A DNA stretch of 8,534 bases from Gammaproteobacteria bacterium (GTDB lineage Bacteria > Pseudomonadota > Gammaproteobacteria > GRL18): assembly GCA_013139395.1 (NCBI GenBank), contig WTAX01000183.1, positions 1 to 8,534 of the forward strand. Direction: 5' to 3'. The notes beneath the pieces are model-generated. The model had not been told where the DNA came from. It saw only the letters and a list, made by a program, of their open reading frames with translations, and searched no databases. Both the position numbers and the translations under genes were made by a program. Of the stretch, positions 1 through 6,239 are shown piece by piece (the first letter of the stretch is position 1; every line of letters starts with the position of its first letter).

Positions 1-336
1 CAAACGACGAGCGGCTTCGGCAACCGAATTTAAAAAAGGAGGGATTGAATTACCATTTGGCGAACGCGATAGCTCCCATACAGCCTGAGAAACCGTACTT
101 AAGCAGCGTTCACCTAATAATTTAGCCACCTGCGGCATTTCTTCAAGATAGACCAGTACGGGCTCAAAACCACGTCCAATCATGCAAACTAATGACGCCC
201 CTTTAAGATAATCTTTAATTCCCTGATCGGACAGGGAGGTAAAGGCTTCAAGCATGCAGTCGTCAAAGGTATCATCGAGCTGTTCGAAGCTGCATTTTAA
301 TTGATTTCGGTATTGCTCTAGTAATTCTTGATCCAT
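1..336 (-). CDS. cbbO: CbbO, RubisCO activase adaptor subunit (N-terminal part, runs off the left edge)
   Basis: These are the first 112 codons of a longer protein, beginning MDQELLEQYRNQLK and open to the window edge. The helical N-terminus, with segments such as EPVLVYLEEMPQVAKLLG and FLNSVAEAARRL, resembles the N-terminal region of CbbO proteins. In the family, CbbO (about 700-800 residues, C-terminal von Willebrand A domain with a MIDAS metal site) works with the CbbQ AAA+ hexamer to strip inhibitory sugar phosphates from RubisCO in the cytoplasm. The VWA domain lies outside the window, so the call rests on the N-terminal pattern plus the cbbM-cbbQ context. The ATG at 334-336 is the only good start, because an in-frame TAG lies at 361-363. 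No strong Shine-Dalgarno precedes it, so translation may depend on the upstream gene, which ends 81 bp earlier. It is probably the last gene of the cbbQ transcript. Confidence 0.8.
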   Translation of the reverse strand, partial: MDQELLEQYRNQLKCSFEQLDDTFDDCMLEAFTSLSDQGIKDYLKGASLVCMIGRGFEPVLVYLEEMPQVAKLLGERCLSTVSQAVWELSRSPNGNSIPPFLNSVAEAARRL

Positions 337-370
337 ACTGTGTACCCGAATGTTACTTAACTATTTATTA

Positions 371-405
371 GCTGATGGCTCTTTATTGGCTGATGGCTCT
401 TAATG
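371..405. repeat. Short tandem repeat, about 2 units of 17-18 bp, before cbbO
   Basis: GCTGATGGCTCTTTATTG (371-388) is followed directly by GCTGATGGCTCTTAATG (389-405) and the start of a third unit (GCT). It fills about half of the 81-bp gap between the 139-residue gene and cbbO. It is not a hairpin and carries no promoter-like boxes. It looks like a replication-slippage duplication and resembles, in style but not sequence, other repeats in this window. Confidence 0.85.
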
Positions 406-417
406 GCTAAAAGGTGC

Positions 418-837
418 TTAGCGGTTGCCAAGTCTATAAGCCTGCAATAAAGCATTTTTAAGTGATTGATTATTAGTAAAGTCAGCGATATTCATTTCTT
501 GTTGTGCAATTTCTAAAAGTGCATTGATCACTTTGTTTTCTCTGGCTTGCTTAACATAAGCATCCAAATCAAAACGATCGTTTTGTGTATGCTCTACTGC
601 CATCCCCTGTGGGTTGGCATAAAAAATAGCACTGGACTCCATTACTTCATATAAGTAGGAGTAGCAATCAATTTCATGTTGATTGGCAATCAGACGATGA
701 AAAGAGGTGGGTTCTTCTTGCTGGATAAAACTATCCAGATCAATGGTGATGACCGGGGTGTAATGTTTCCCCTGAAAAGAAAAATCCACACTCACATCAA
801 TGCTGTTCATCTTTTTGGCAACTAAAGTATTAACCAA
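418..837 (-). CDS. Uncharacterised 139-residue protein between cbbQ and cbbO
   Basis: I do not recognise this protein as a named family. It is soluble and acidic, with no signal peptide or membrane segment. It has a beta-rich first half (IDVSVDFSFQGKHYTPVITIDL, roughly residues 12-34), a central segment with IDCYSYLYEVMESSAIFY (about 57-74), and a helical C-terminal half ending in ALLQAYRLGNR. Such a layout suggests a small alpha/beta domain; no catalytic motif is evident. The start is a TTG: AGGAAGG at 846-852 sits 8 nt upstream, whereas the first internal ATG (808-810) has no comparable site. It begins 15 bp after the cbbQ stop and precedes cbbO, so it is probably co-transcribed with the activase genes. 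A part in RubisCO activation or assembly is inference from position only. Confidence 0.75.
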   Translation of the reverse strand: MVNTLVAKKMNSIDVSVDFSFQGKHYTPVITIDLDSFIQQEEPTSFHRLIANQHEIDCYSYLYEVMESSAIFYANPQGMAVEHTQNDRFDLDAYVKQARENKVINALLEIAQQEMNIADFTNNQSLKNALLQAYRLGNR

Positions 838-845
838 AGTCTCAA

Positions 846-852
846 CCTTCCT
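846..852 (-). promoter_or_regulatory. Strong ribosome binding site that fixes a TTG start
   Basis: AGGAAGG on the minus strand lies just after the cbbQ stop (853-855) and 8 nt before the TTG at 835-837. This near-consensus spacing selects the TTG over the ATG nine codons further in. Confidence 0.7.
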
Positions 853-1662
853 TTAACCAAAGACCGCATCAACGGCATGATCCAGCGTATTGCGAATATC
901 GGCATCATCGGTAATCGGTCTGACCAGGGCCATACGACATGCATCAGCCTGACCAACACCCTGATTCATTAATTGTGCGGCATAAACCATTAAACGGGTA
1001 GAAATACCTTCATCTAAACCATGACCTTTTAAGTTTCTGGCGGATTCTGCAATTTTAACTAATTTAGCGGCAATCTCTAAATCAATATCTGCTTCTTTAG
1101 CAACAATCCCTGCTTCTGTGTCAGCGCTGGGATAATCAAAATCTAACGCAGTAAAACGTTGCTTGGTTGATTGTTTTAAATCTTTCATCAAGCTCTGATA
1201 ACCCGGGTTATAAGAAATGACTAATTGAAAGTCAGGGTGTGCATTGATCAGCTCACCTTTTTTATCTAAGGGCAGATTACGACGATGATCCGTTAGCGGG
1301 TGAATGACAACGGTGGTATCCTGACGAGCTTCAACAATTTCATCTAAATAACAAATTGCGCCAATACGGGCAGCAGTTGTTAACGGTCCATCTAACCAGC
1401 GAGTACCATTAGCATCCAATAGGTAACGACCCACCAGGTCAGATGCGGTCATATCTTAATTACAGGCCACAGTAATTAACGGCTTTTGTAATTTCCATGC
1501 CATATGTTCAATAAAACGAGACTTACCACAACCTGTCGGACCTTTAATCATAACGGGTAAACGTCCGTTATAGGCAGCTTCATACAGTGCCACTTCATTT
1601 TCTTGTGCTTGATAAAAAGGTTCTTCATTAATTAAGTATTGTGCAATATTTTGATCACTCAT
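853..1662 (-). pseudogene. cbbQ: CbbQ, AAA+ RubisCO activase ATPase, interrupted by one in-frame TAA codon
   Basis: The 270-codon frame is continuous except for TAA at 1456-1458 (codon 69). Upstream, residues 1-68 hold Walker A GPTGCGKS (41-48). Downstream, codons 71-269 hold Walker B AICYLDEI (102-109), a sensor-1 Asn in VISYNP (152), STKQRF with a likely arginine finger (169), and GISTRL with a sensor-2-like Arg (223). All are typical of the CbbQ/NorQ MoxR-type AAA+ family, and the total length (269) is normal. The family normally reads ACH(E/D)D(L/M)TASDLVGRY here; this gene reads CN-stop-DMTASDLVGRY, so GAA to TAA is the simplest explanation. CbbQ hexamers with CbbO remodel inhibited RubisCO using ATP. 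As written, no single polypeptide carries both Walker motifs. An ATG at codon 71 lies 3 nt after the stop and could allow re-initiation. Start ATG 1660-1662 has AGG 9 nt upstream. No other lesion is present, so any inactivation is recent, or the stop is tolerated or is an error. Confidence 0.85.
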
Positions 1663-1676
1663 TTTTATTTACCTGT

Positions 1677-1723
1677 TAGTGGTTTTTATACCAGTCGTTT
1701 TGCTAGTAGTGGTTTTACACTGG
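1677..1723. repeat. Imperfect direct repeat upstream of cbbQ
   Basis: TAGTGGTTTTTATACCAG (1677-1694) recurs as TAGTGGTTTTACACTGG (1707-1723), offset by 30 bp. The copies lie in the cbbQ leader/promoter region and may be an old duplication. Confidence 0.5.
1685..1693 (-). promoter_or_regulatory. Possible extended -10 promoter element for cbbQ
   Basis: The minus strand reads TGGTATAAA here, a TG-N-TATAAA extended -10 element. Transcription would start about 16 nt before the cbbQ ATG. No convincing -35 is seen. It is proposed because a terminator separates cbbQ from cbbM, so cbbQ may need its own promoter. Confidence 0.25.
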
Positions 1724-1748
1724 TTGCTACGTTATTGTTACGGGTTAA

Positions 1749-1829
1749 ATTATCTTTGTATTATCTTCTAAGTCTTGTCTTCTAAGCATGGTCTTCTAAT
1801 ATATTAAAAGAAGATGATACAAAGATAAT
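1749..1829. repeat. Long inverted repeat (21-bp arms, one mismatch, 39-nt loop) upstream of cbbQ
   Basis: The left arm 1749-1769 and right arm 1809-1829 are reverse complements at 20 of 21 positions. The exception is 1762/1816, a U-G wobble if read as plus-strand RNA and a C-A mismatch as minus-strand RNA. Arms are AT-rich and carry the core ATCTTTGTAT. The loop holds copies of TCTTCTAA. It has no U-tract on the cbbQ-coding strand, so it is not a simple terminator. It could be an RNA processing stem in the cbbQ leader, a protein site, or a MITE-like remnant; nothing in the sequence decides this. Confidence 0.8.
1764..1799. repeat. Threefold TCTTCTAA repeat, period 13-14 bp
   Basis: TCTTCTAA occurs at 1764-1771, 1778-1785 and 1792-1799, the latter two preceded by G. 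The first copy overlaps the left arm of the inverted repeat; the others fill its loop. Confidence 0.75.
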
Positions 1830-1862
1830 CTATTGGTTTTTAAATTATTACTAAAAACATTG

Positions 1863-1893
1863 AAAAAAAAAGCCCCTAAAATCAGGGGCTTTT
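1863..1893 (-). terminator. Rho-independent terminator after cbbM
   Basis: AAAAGCCCCT (1868-1877) and AGGGGCTTTT (1884-1893) form a perfect 10-bp stem around a 6-nt loop. On the minus strand it is followed by nine T residues (1871-1863). It lies about 70 bp past the cbbM stop. Readthrough in the other direction would meet only a broken T run, so it acts chiefly on cbbM transcripts. It implies that cbbQ and later genes get only readthrough or their own promoter. Confidence 0.93.
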
Positions 1894-1965
1894 AATTTTA
1901 GTACTTAAATCTTAGCACTTATAGCTGAACATTCATTCTTACTTAACTTATAAAAAGCTAAAAAG

Positions 1966-3348
1966 TTATTTATGAACGCCTAACTTATCTCTCCAACCTG
2001 GGAAGATTGAATCAGCATCACCTGGGAATGACTCAAATGCACGAGCAAATTCTTTATGCTCTTTTGCATATTCAATTGGGTCAGCACCTTCTTTCCAGCA
2101 ATCATAAGACTGACGTAAAGAGACTGCACCAGCTGCTGGAGAATCAATGTGTCCGTAAGAACCACCACCAGATGTGTTGATGACGTTACCGTGACCCAGG
2201 TTCTCGAAGAAACCAGGCAGACGTAAAGCGTTCATACCACCAGAAATAATTGGTGTAGTTGGCTTCATTCCACGCCATTCCTGATGATAGAAAGGACCAT
2301 CAGCACTATCACGTTCAATCATGTAGGCAATGTTTCTATCGTCTTTACCGCCTTCCATCTTACCGTAACCCATAGTACCCACGTGGATACCGGAAGCTCC
2401 CATAAGACGAGACATTTTAGCAAGTACAAATGCTGTATAACCACGCACTGAAGATGGTGATGTAACTGCACCATGACCTGCACGGTGATAATGTAAGTAC
2501 TGTGATGGGTAGTTACGACGAGCAGTTGTCACCATACCGGGTCCACCCACATAGCCATCAACTAAGAATGCTAAACGAGGTGCATCTACACCAAATGTTT
2601 CTAAACCGAAGTCAGCACGAGCACACATTTCATGGTGATCATCAGCGGTAATATTCATAGAGAAGATTTTAGCTTCGCCTGTCTCATCCTGAGCACGCTT
2701 CATGGCATCATGAACTAAAGGTAAAACTTTCTTCATAGGACAGAAAACCTGGTTACCTTGAGGCTCATCATTTTTAATGAAATCACCACCTAACCAGAAC
2801 TGGTAAGCAGCTTCTGCAAACGGCTCTGGACGTAAACCTAATTTAGGCTTAATGATAGTACCGGCAATATAACCACCTTCAGTTCTGGAACGACCTAACA
2901 GGTTCCACATATCAGTGATATCAATAGAAGGGCCATCAAAAAGAGCCAGCATAGCAGGTGGAACATAGAAATCCTGCATCTGTGCATCCTGAACATCACC
3001 CATGCCCTGGTTATTACCAATAGCAAGTGTCAGGAATGAAACAATCATGGTACGGCCATCAATGACATTGCGGTCAAACAGATCATTAGGATAAGCAATT
3101 TTCATAATGCCTTTTGCTTCGTCTATTTCATAAACTAAAGCGTCAAGGTTTTTGGTGAAATCATCAGTAGTAGAAACTTCAACATTAGTACCAGTTGATG
3201 ATTCAGCTGCAAAGTGAGCGGCAGTTTCCAGATAACCACCAAAGCCAGGCATACAATGCATGGTGTAAGCAACTAACATGTGCTTGCCATCAGCAATTAA
3301 CTTATCTTCATCTAAACTTAAATCAGCATAACGAGCGGATTGATCCAT
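1966..3348 (-). CDS. cbbM: Form II ribulose-1,5-bisphosphate carboxylase/oxygenase (CbbM)
   Basis: This cytoplasmic enzyme carboxylates ribulose-1,5-bisphosphate in the Calvin-Benson-Bassham cycle. The 460-residue length is exactly that of form II enzymes, which have no small subunit. Visible active-site features are KPKLGLRP with the catalytic Lys (167), [14 protein letters not shown] with the carbamylated Lys (192) and metal ligands Asp194/Glu195, the HYHRAGHGA segment (286-294, catalytic His288), loop 6 [10 protein letters not shown] with Lys330, the SGGMNA phosphate-binding segment from 369, and [10 protein letters not shown] (391-400). No key residue is missing. AAGGAG (3355-3360) lies 6 nt before the ATG, a strong site fitting high expression. 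A sigma70-like promoter with LysR-type dyads lies upstream and a strong terminator downstream, so cbbM is probably mainly monocistronic. The cbbQ and cbbO genes that would reactivate it follow on the same strand. Confidence 0.98.
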   Translation of the reverse strand: MDQSARYADLSLDEDKLIADGKHMLVAYTMHCMPGFGGYLETAAHFAAESSTGTNVEVSTTDDFTKNLDALVYEIDEAKGIMKIAYPNDLFDRNVIDGRTMIVSFLTLAIGNNQGMGDVQDAQMQDFYVPPAMLALFDGPSIDITDMWNLLGRSRTEGGYIAGTIIKPKLGLRPEPFAEAAYQFWLGGDFIKNDEPQGNQVFCPMKKVLPLVHDAMKRAQDETGEAKIFSMNITADDHHEMCARADFGLETFGVDAPRLAFLVDGYVGGPGMVTTARRNYPSQYLHYHRAGHGAVTSPSSVRGYTAFVLAKMSRLMGASGIHVGTMGYGKMEGGKDDRNIAYMIERDSADGPFYHQEWRGMKPTTPIISGGMNALRLPGFFENLGHGNVINTSGGGSYGHIDSPAAGAVSLRQSYDCWKEGADPIEYAKEHKEFARAFESFPGDADSIFPGWRDKLGVHK

Positions 3349-3534
3349 ATTGGACTCCTTAATTAAATTTCTTATGACTTAACCGTGTTCTTCGTTTTCA
3401 AGAGCAGCAGTTGAGTTTTTAAACGGTCTTTACAAAACTTATGTTGTTAAAACGGTGTCTTTAAAAAAGCTTTCTTAAAAGCATCTTCTTTAAAACAGTG
3501 AGTTGAGTAAAGTTAAATCCCATGTAAAATCAGA
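3349..3534 (-). other. Long cbbM 5' leader with imperfect repeats
   Basis: If the predicted promoter is right, the cbbM transcript begins near 3534 and has a leader of about 185 nt. It contains paired imperfect repeats on the plus strand: AAACGGTCTTTA (3421-3432) with AAACGGTGTCTTTA (3450-3463), and GCTTTCTTAAAA (3469-3480) with GCATCTTCTTTAAAA (3481-3495). I see no known riboswitch and no strong hairpin. Together with the promoter and operator region, this accounts for the 393-bp cbbM-cbbR gap. Confidence 0.35.
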
Positions 3535-3540
3535 AAATAG

Positions 3541-3569
3541 AATATACGAATTTTTAGCTATAAAGTAAA
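3541..3569 (-). promoter_or_regulatory. Predicted cbbM promoter (-35 TTTACT, 17 bp, -10 TATATT)
   Basis: On the minus strand TTTACT (3564-3569) is separated by 17 bp from TATATT (3541-3546). Each hexamer is close to sigma70 consensus. The -35 lies inside the nearer LysR-type dyad, as expected for CbbR-activated promoters. Predicted start of transcription is near 3534. Confidence 0.55.
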
Positions 3570-3595
3570 CCTTTAATTTTTTATGTTTATCATAA
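3561..3595. promoter_or_regulatory. Two LysR-type dyads, candidate CbbR operator
   Basis: TAAAGTAAACCTTTA (3561-3575) and TTATGTTTATCATAA (3581-3595) are both 15-bp dyads with perfect 5-bp arms around 5-bp centres, and both contain the T-N11-A signature of LysR regulators. Their centres (3568 and 3588) are 20 bp apart, about two helical turns. Relative to the predicted cbbM start they sit near -34 and -54, resembling activation and recognition sites. The second also overlaps the predicted cbbR -35. That CbbR binds here is inference; in AT-rich DNA one such dyad could arise by chance, two in register less easily. Confidence 0.55.
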
Positions 3596-3614
3596 GGTTT
3601 TATTTATATATAAT
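3586..3614 (+). promoter_or_regulatory. Predicted cbbR promoter (-35 TTTATC, 17 bp, -10 TATAAT)
   Basis: A perfect TATAAT (3609-3614) follows a poor -35 TTTATC (3586-3591) by 17 bp. The -35 lies within the farther LysR dyad, which would permit autorepression. It is back-to-back with the cbbM promoter. The cbbR leader would be about 120 nt. Confidence 0.4.
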
Positions 3615-3741
3615 GCATGAGTTGTTAAACGTACTGTCTGAAAATGGATTTTTAAAATTGACAGAAAATTGATGTGAAAGAGAAAAATCAATGATTGAAT
3701 CTCATCACTTAGTCAAGGAATTTACTGGATAACTTCTTATT

Positions 3742-4686
3742 ATGAATCTGACCTTTCGCCAGCTTAAAGTTTTTGATGTAGTGGCTCGACATTTGAATTA
3801 TACCCGTGCAGCCAAGGAGCTGCACCTTTCTCAGCCAGCGGTGTCAATGCAGGTGAAACAACTGGAAGAACAGGTGGATACTCCCTTGATTGAGAAGCTG
3901 GGGAAAAAGCTTTATTTAACGGATGTTGGTCATGAAATGCATAATTACGCACGCAGTACGATGCAGCAGCTCATTGATCTGGAAGAAACCATTGTCCAGA
4001 TGAAAACTTTGCAGCAAGGGCATCTAAAACTGGCAGTAGCAAGTACCGCAAACCATTTTGTTATACGCATGCTGGCTCATTTTGCTAAAATTCATCCTAA
4101 AATCAGAATCAGTCTGGAAGTGACTAATCGAAGTTCACTATTAGAATTACTGGATAAAAACCAATGTGATTTAGTGATTATGGGCAGTCCGCCTGAGGGG
4201 CATAATTTAATGGCGTCGCCATTTTTAGAAAACCCACTGGTGGTAGTTACTTACCCTGAACATCGTTTGACAGCTAAGAAAAAAGTATCCTTAAAGGAGC
4301 TGATCAAGGAAGAATTTGTGATGCGCGAAGAAGGTTCAGGCACGCGCATTGCAATTGAACGTTTTTTTGCCGAGCAGGAGCTGGAATTTAAAACCAAGAT
4401 GGATATGAGTAATAATCGTGCCATTAAACATGCTGCTGAAGAAGGTTTAGGTCTGGCCATCGTATCAATGCATACCCTTGAACTGGAACTAAAAGCAAAA
4501 ACATTAAAAATAGTGAACGTGGAAGGTTTTCCCATCTATCGTCATTGGTATGTGGTGCAGCGAGAAGGAAAACGCCTGTCTCCTATTGCGACGGTTTTTA
4601 AAGATTATATAATGGAGGGTGCAGATGATGTCATAGAAGAATTCACTGCCCCCCTTTATAAGCATTTAGAACAAAGTGCGAACTAA
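3742..4686 (+). CDS. cbbR: CbbR, LysR-type regulator of the RubisCO genes
   Basis: This 314-residue protein is of normal LysR length. The N-terminal winged helix-turn-helix (about residues 1-60) reads LTFRQLKVFDVVARHLNYTRAAKELHLSQPAVSMQVKQLEE in two overlapping parts, and a linker helix follows. A periplasmic-binding-like effector domain (about 90-295) includes LKLAVASTANHFV and REEGSGTRIAIERFF, the latter a segment typical of CbbR. In the family the tetramer binds T-N11-A sites and activates Calvin-cycle genes in response to metabolites such as RuBP or phosphoenolpyruvate. Divergent orientation from cbbM with two shared dyads supports this assignment. The ATG at 3742 has only a weak, distant GGA upstream. 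The stop codon lies inside the first unit of a 16-bp tandem repeat, so the last residues SAN derive from repeat DNA. It may be transcribed with the beta-CASP gene 57 bp downstream. Confidence 0.92.
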   Translation: MNLTFRQLKVFDVVARHLNYTRAAKELHLSQPAVSMQVKQLEEQVDTPLIEKLGKKLYLTDVGHEMHNYARSTMQQLIDLEETIVQMKTLQQGHLKLAVASTANHFVIRMLAHFAKIHPKIRISLEVTNRSSLLELLDKNQCDLVIMGSPPEGHNLMASPFLENPLVVVTYPEHRLTAKKKVSLKELIKEEFVMREEGSGTRIAIERFFAEQELEFKTKMDMSNNRAIKHAAEEGLGLAIVSMHTLELELKAKTLKIVNVEGFPIYRHWYVVQREGKRLSPIATVFKDYIMEGADDVIEEFTAPLYKHLEQSAN

Positions 4687-4719
4687 TAAAAGTGCGAACT
4701 AATAAAGCGCGAACCAATA
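4673..4719. repeat. 16-bp tandem repeat, three units, spanning the cbbR stop codon
   Basis: AAAGTGCGAACTAATA at 4673-4688 is repeated perfectly at 4689-4704, then degenerately as AAGCGCGAACCAATA at 4705-4719. The TAA of cbbR (4684-4686) is in unit 1, so extra units are non-coding and the 16-bp length is not frame-constrained. It fills most of the gap before the next gene, and no terminator is seen there. Confidence 0.93.
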
Positions 4720-4743
4720 ATTGAATAAGTAGAAAATAAACAC

Positions 4744-6156
4744 ATGGATTTGGCAAAGATATCACATCATGGCGCAGTCAATGGTGTCACCGGCTCATGT
4801 CATGAGCTTTATGTTGATAAGAATAATAGTATTTTGATTGACTGCGGCTTGTTTCAGGGCGCAGAAACATCTCCCCAAGGTTCACATTATGAACAAATGG
4901 CGATTGATTTTTCATTAAAATCGGTCAGGGCATTGCTTGTCACACATGTCCATATTGATCATGTTGGACGTATTCCTTATTTACTGGCTGCAGGATTTGA
5001 CGGGCCGATTTATTGCTCAAAAGCAACGGCCATACTACTACCTGATGTTTTGGAAGATGCGGTAAAAATCGGTTTTACAAAAAATCGTCATCTTATCAGT
5101 AAATTTATTAGCCATATTAAGGCGATGCTGATGCCCTTAGAATATGGCGAGAAAAAAGCAGTTTTACTTAATAAGACTCAGCAAAAACTGAGCGTTAAAT
5201 TAAAGCCGGCAGGGCATATTCTAGGCTCGGCTTATGTTGAATGTGATATTCGAGGTGAGCAGGCCGGTCAGGCTCAGAAGATCATCTTTAGTGGTGATCT
5301 AGGCGCACCTTATGCACCATTGTTGCCTGCGCCAAAATCTCCCTATGGCTGTGACCAGTTGATTATAGAAAGTACTTATGGCGATAAAAATCATGCTGAT
5401 CGTAAACACAGATACCAGCAATTAAAACAGATCATTGAAAGAGCCACACAAAATCGTGGTGTGGTTTTGATTCCTGCCTTCAGTATTGGCCGAACTCAGG
5501 AATTATTATATGAGTTGGAAAACATTCTTTATCGCTATAAAAAATCGGGACAATATAATAAAACCTGGGAAGATGTTGAAATTATCGTTGATTCGCCTTT
5601 AGCCAGTGAGTTTACTAAAAAATATCAGCAATTATCCGACTATTGGGATGCTGAAGCTCAGAAGAAACTGCATCAGGGACGTCATCCTCTGGATTTTTCT
5701 CAATTGCTCACTATTAATGATCATAAAACACATCTGGAAACGGTTAACTACCTGAAAAAAACAGCACGTCCCGCTATAGTGATTGCTGCCAGCGGTATGT
5801 GTACCAGTGGCCGAATTGTTAATTACTTGCAGGCACTTCTTGGTGATAAGCGAACTGATATTCTTTTTACCGGTTATCAGGCTCAGGGTACACCGGGAAG
5901 AGACATTCAGAAGCATGGTCAGGGTGGTTATGTGTTATGGGACAACAAAAAATATAAAATTGCAGCAGGAGTTTATACATTGAGTGGTTATTCAGCACAT
6001 GCTGACCAGAACAATCTGCTGAATTTTGTAAAGCGCATGCGTAATAAGCCAAAGCAAATTCGTCTGGTACATGGGGATGTTGAGGCTAAACAGGCTCTGC
6101 AGCAAAAATTTAATACGGCTTATCCTGAAATTGATACTATAATACCTGATGAGTAA
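4744..6156 (+). CDS. Beta-CASP metallo-beta-lactamase-fold protein, probable RNA nuclease
   Basis: This 470-residue protein has the full set of metallo-beta-lactamase and beta-CASP motifs. The zinc-site motif is HVHIDH (His68, His70, Asp72, His73), followed by His158 in PAGHILGSAYV and Asp185 in SGDLG. The beta-CASP insert includes IPAFSIGRTQELLYEL (243-258), IVDSPLASEF (281-290) and ASGMCTSGRIVNYL (349-362). The C-terminal part carries SGYSAHAD (His419) and LVHGD (His443). This is the architecture of the CPSF-73/Ysh1-like group (COG1236), whose members process RNA in the cytoplasm using two zinc ions. Bacterial substrates for this subgroup are poorly defined, so no gene name is given. No signal peptide or membrane segment is present. 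The start ATG has no clear Shine-Dalgarno. It sits 57 bp after cbbR and 83 bp before manC; a functional link with carbon fixation or polysaccharide synthesis is not evident. Confidence 0.88.
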   Translation: MDLAKISHHGAVNGVTGSCHELYVDKNNSILIDCGLFQGAETSPQGSHYEQMAIDFSLKSVRALLVTHVHIDHVGRIPYLLAAGFDGPIYCSKATAILLPDVLEDAVKIGFTKNRHLISKFISHIKAMLMPLEYGEKKAVLLNKTQQKLSVKLKPAGHILGSAYVECDIRGEQAGQAQKIIFSGDLGAPYAPLLPAPKSPYGCDQLIIESTYGDKNHADRKHRYQQLKQIIERATQNRGVVLIPAFSIGRTQELLYELENILYRYKKSGQYNKTWEDVEIIVDSPLASEFTKKYQQLSDYWDAEAQKKLHQGRHPLDFSQLLTINDHKTHLETVNYLKKTARPAIVIAASGMCTSGRIVNYLQALLGDKRTDILFTGYQAQGTPGRDIQKHGQGGYVLWDNKKYKIAAGVYTLSGYSAHADQNNLLNFVKRMRNKPKQIRLVHGDVEAKQALQQKFNTAYPEIDTIIPDE

Positions 6157-6239
6157 CGGGTTAAGTTATAGAATTGTAAACAATAGAACCAATAGCAATT
6201 AAAATTGAAGTTAGCGAGCAATAGAAAAGGGCATAACAA

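Noticed and set aside
371..405. CRISPR-like or phage attachment repeat
   Set aside because: The units are contiguous with no spacers, there are only about two of them, and no cas gene or integrase is nearby.
1450..1458. TAA in cbbQ as evidence for a reassigned stop codon
   Set aside because: TAA ends cbbM, cbbR, the beta-CASP gene, manC and the 139-residue gene; where the family is known (cbbM, cbbR, the beta-CASP gene) it falls at or near the expected end, and manC's extra tail before its TAA is repeat-derived.
1980..2168. Minus-strand 62-codon open frame inside cbbM
   Set aside because: It overlaps the conserved C-terminal part of RubisCO in another frame and has no ribosome binding site or recognisable protein.
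3658..3663. Perfect TTGACA upstream of cbbR as its -35
   Set aside because: The hexamers 16-18 bp downstream (around AGAAAA) are poor -10 matches, so the TATAAT at 3609-3614 was preferred. It remains a possible second promoter.
3764..3952. Minus-strand open frame opposite the start of cbbR
   Set aside because: It is antisense to the conserved helix-turn-helix coding region, with low-complexity translation.
4251..4535. Minus-strand 94-codon open frame opposite cbbR
   Set aside because: Its Ser-rich translation is typical of an antisense shadow; cbbR is intact across it.
5632..6052. Several open frames on both strands within the beta-CASP gene (5632-5916, 5783-5983, 5867-6052)
   Set aside because: All overlap the motif-bearing C-terminal half of the nuclease in other frames and lack start signals.
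6157..6239. Promoter or terminator before manC
   Set aside because: Only a 4-bp dyad and loosely AT-rich hexamers are present; nothing reaches a reportable standard.
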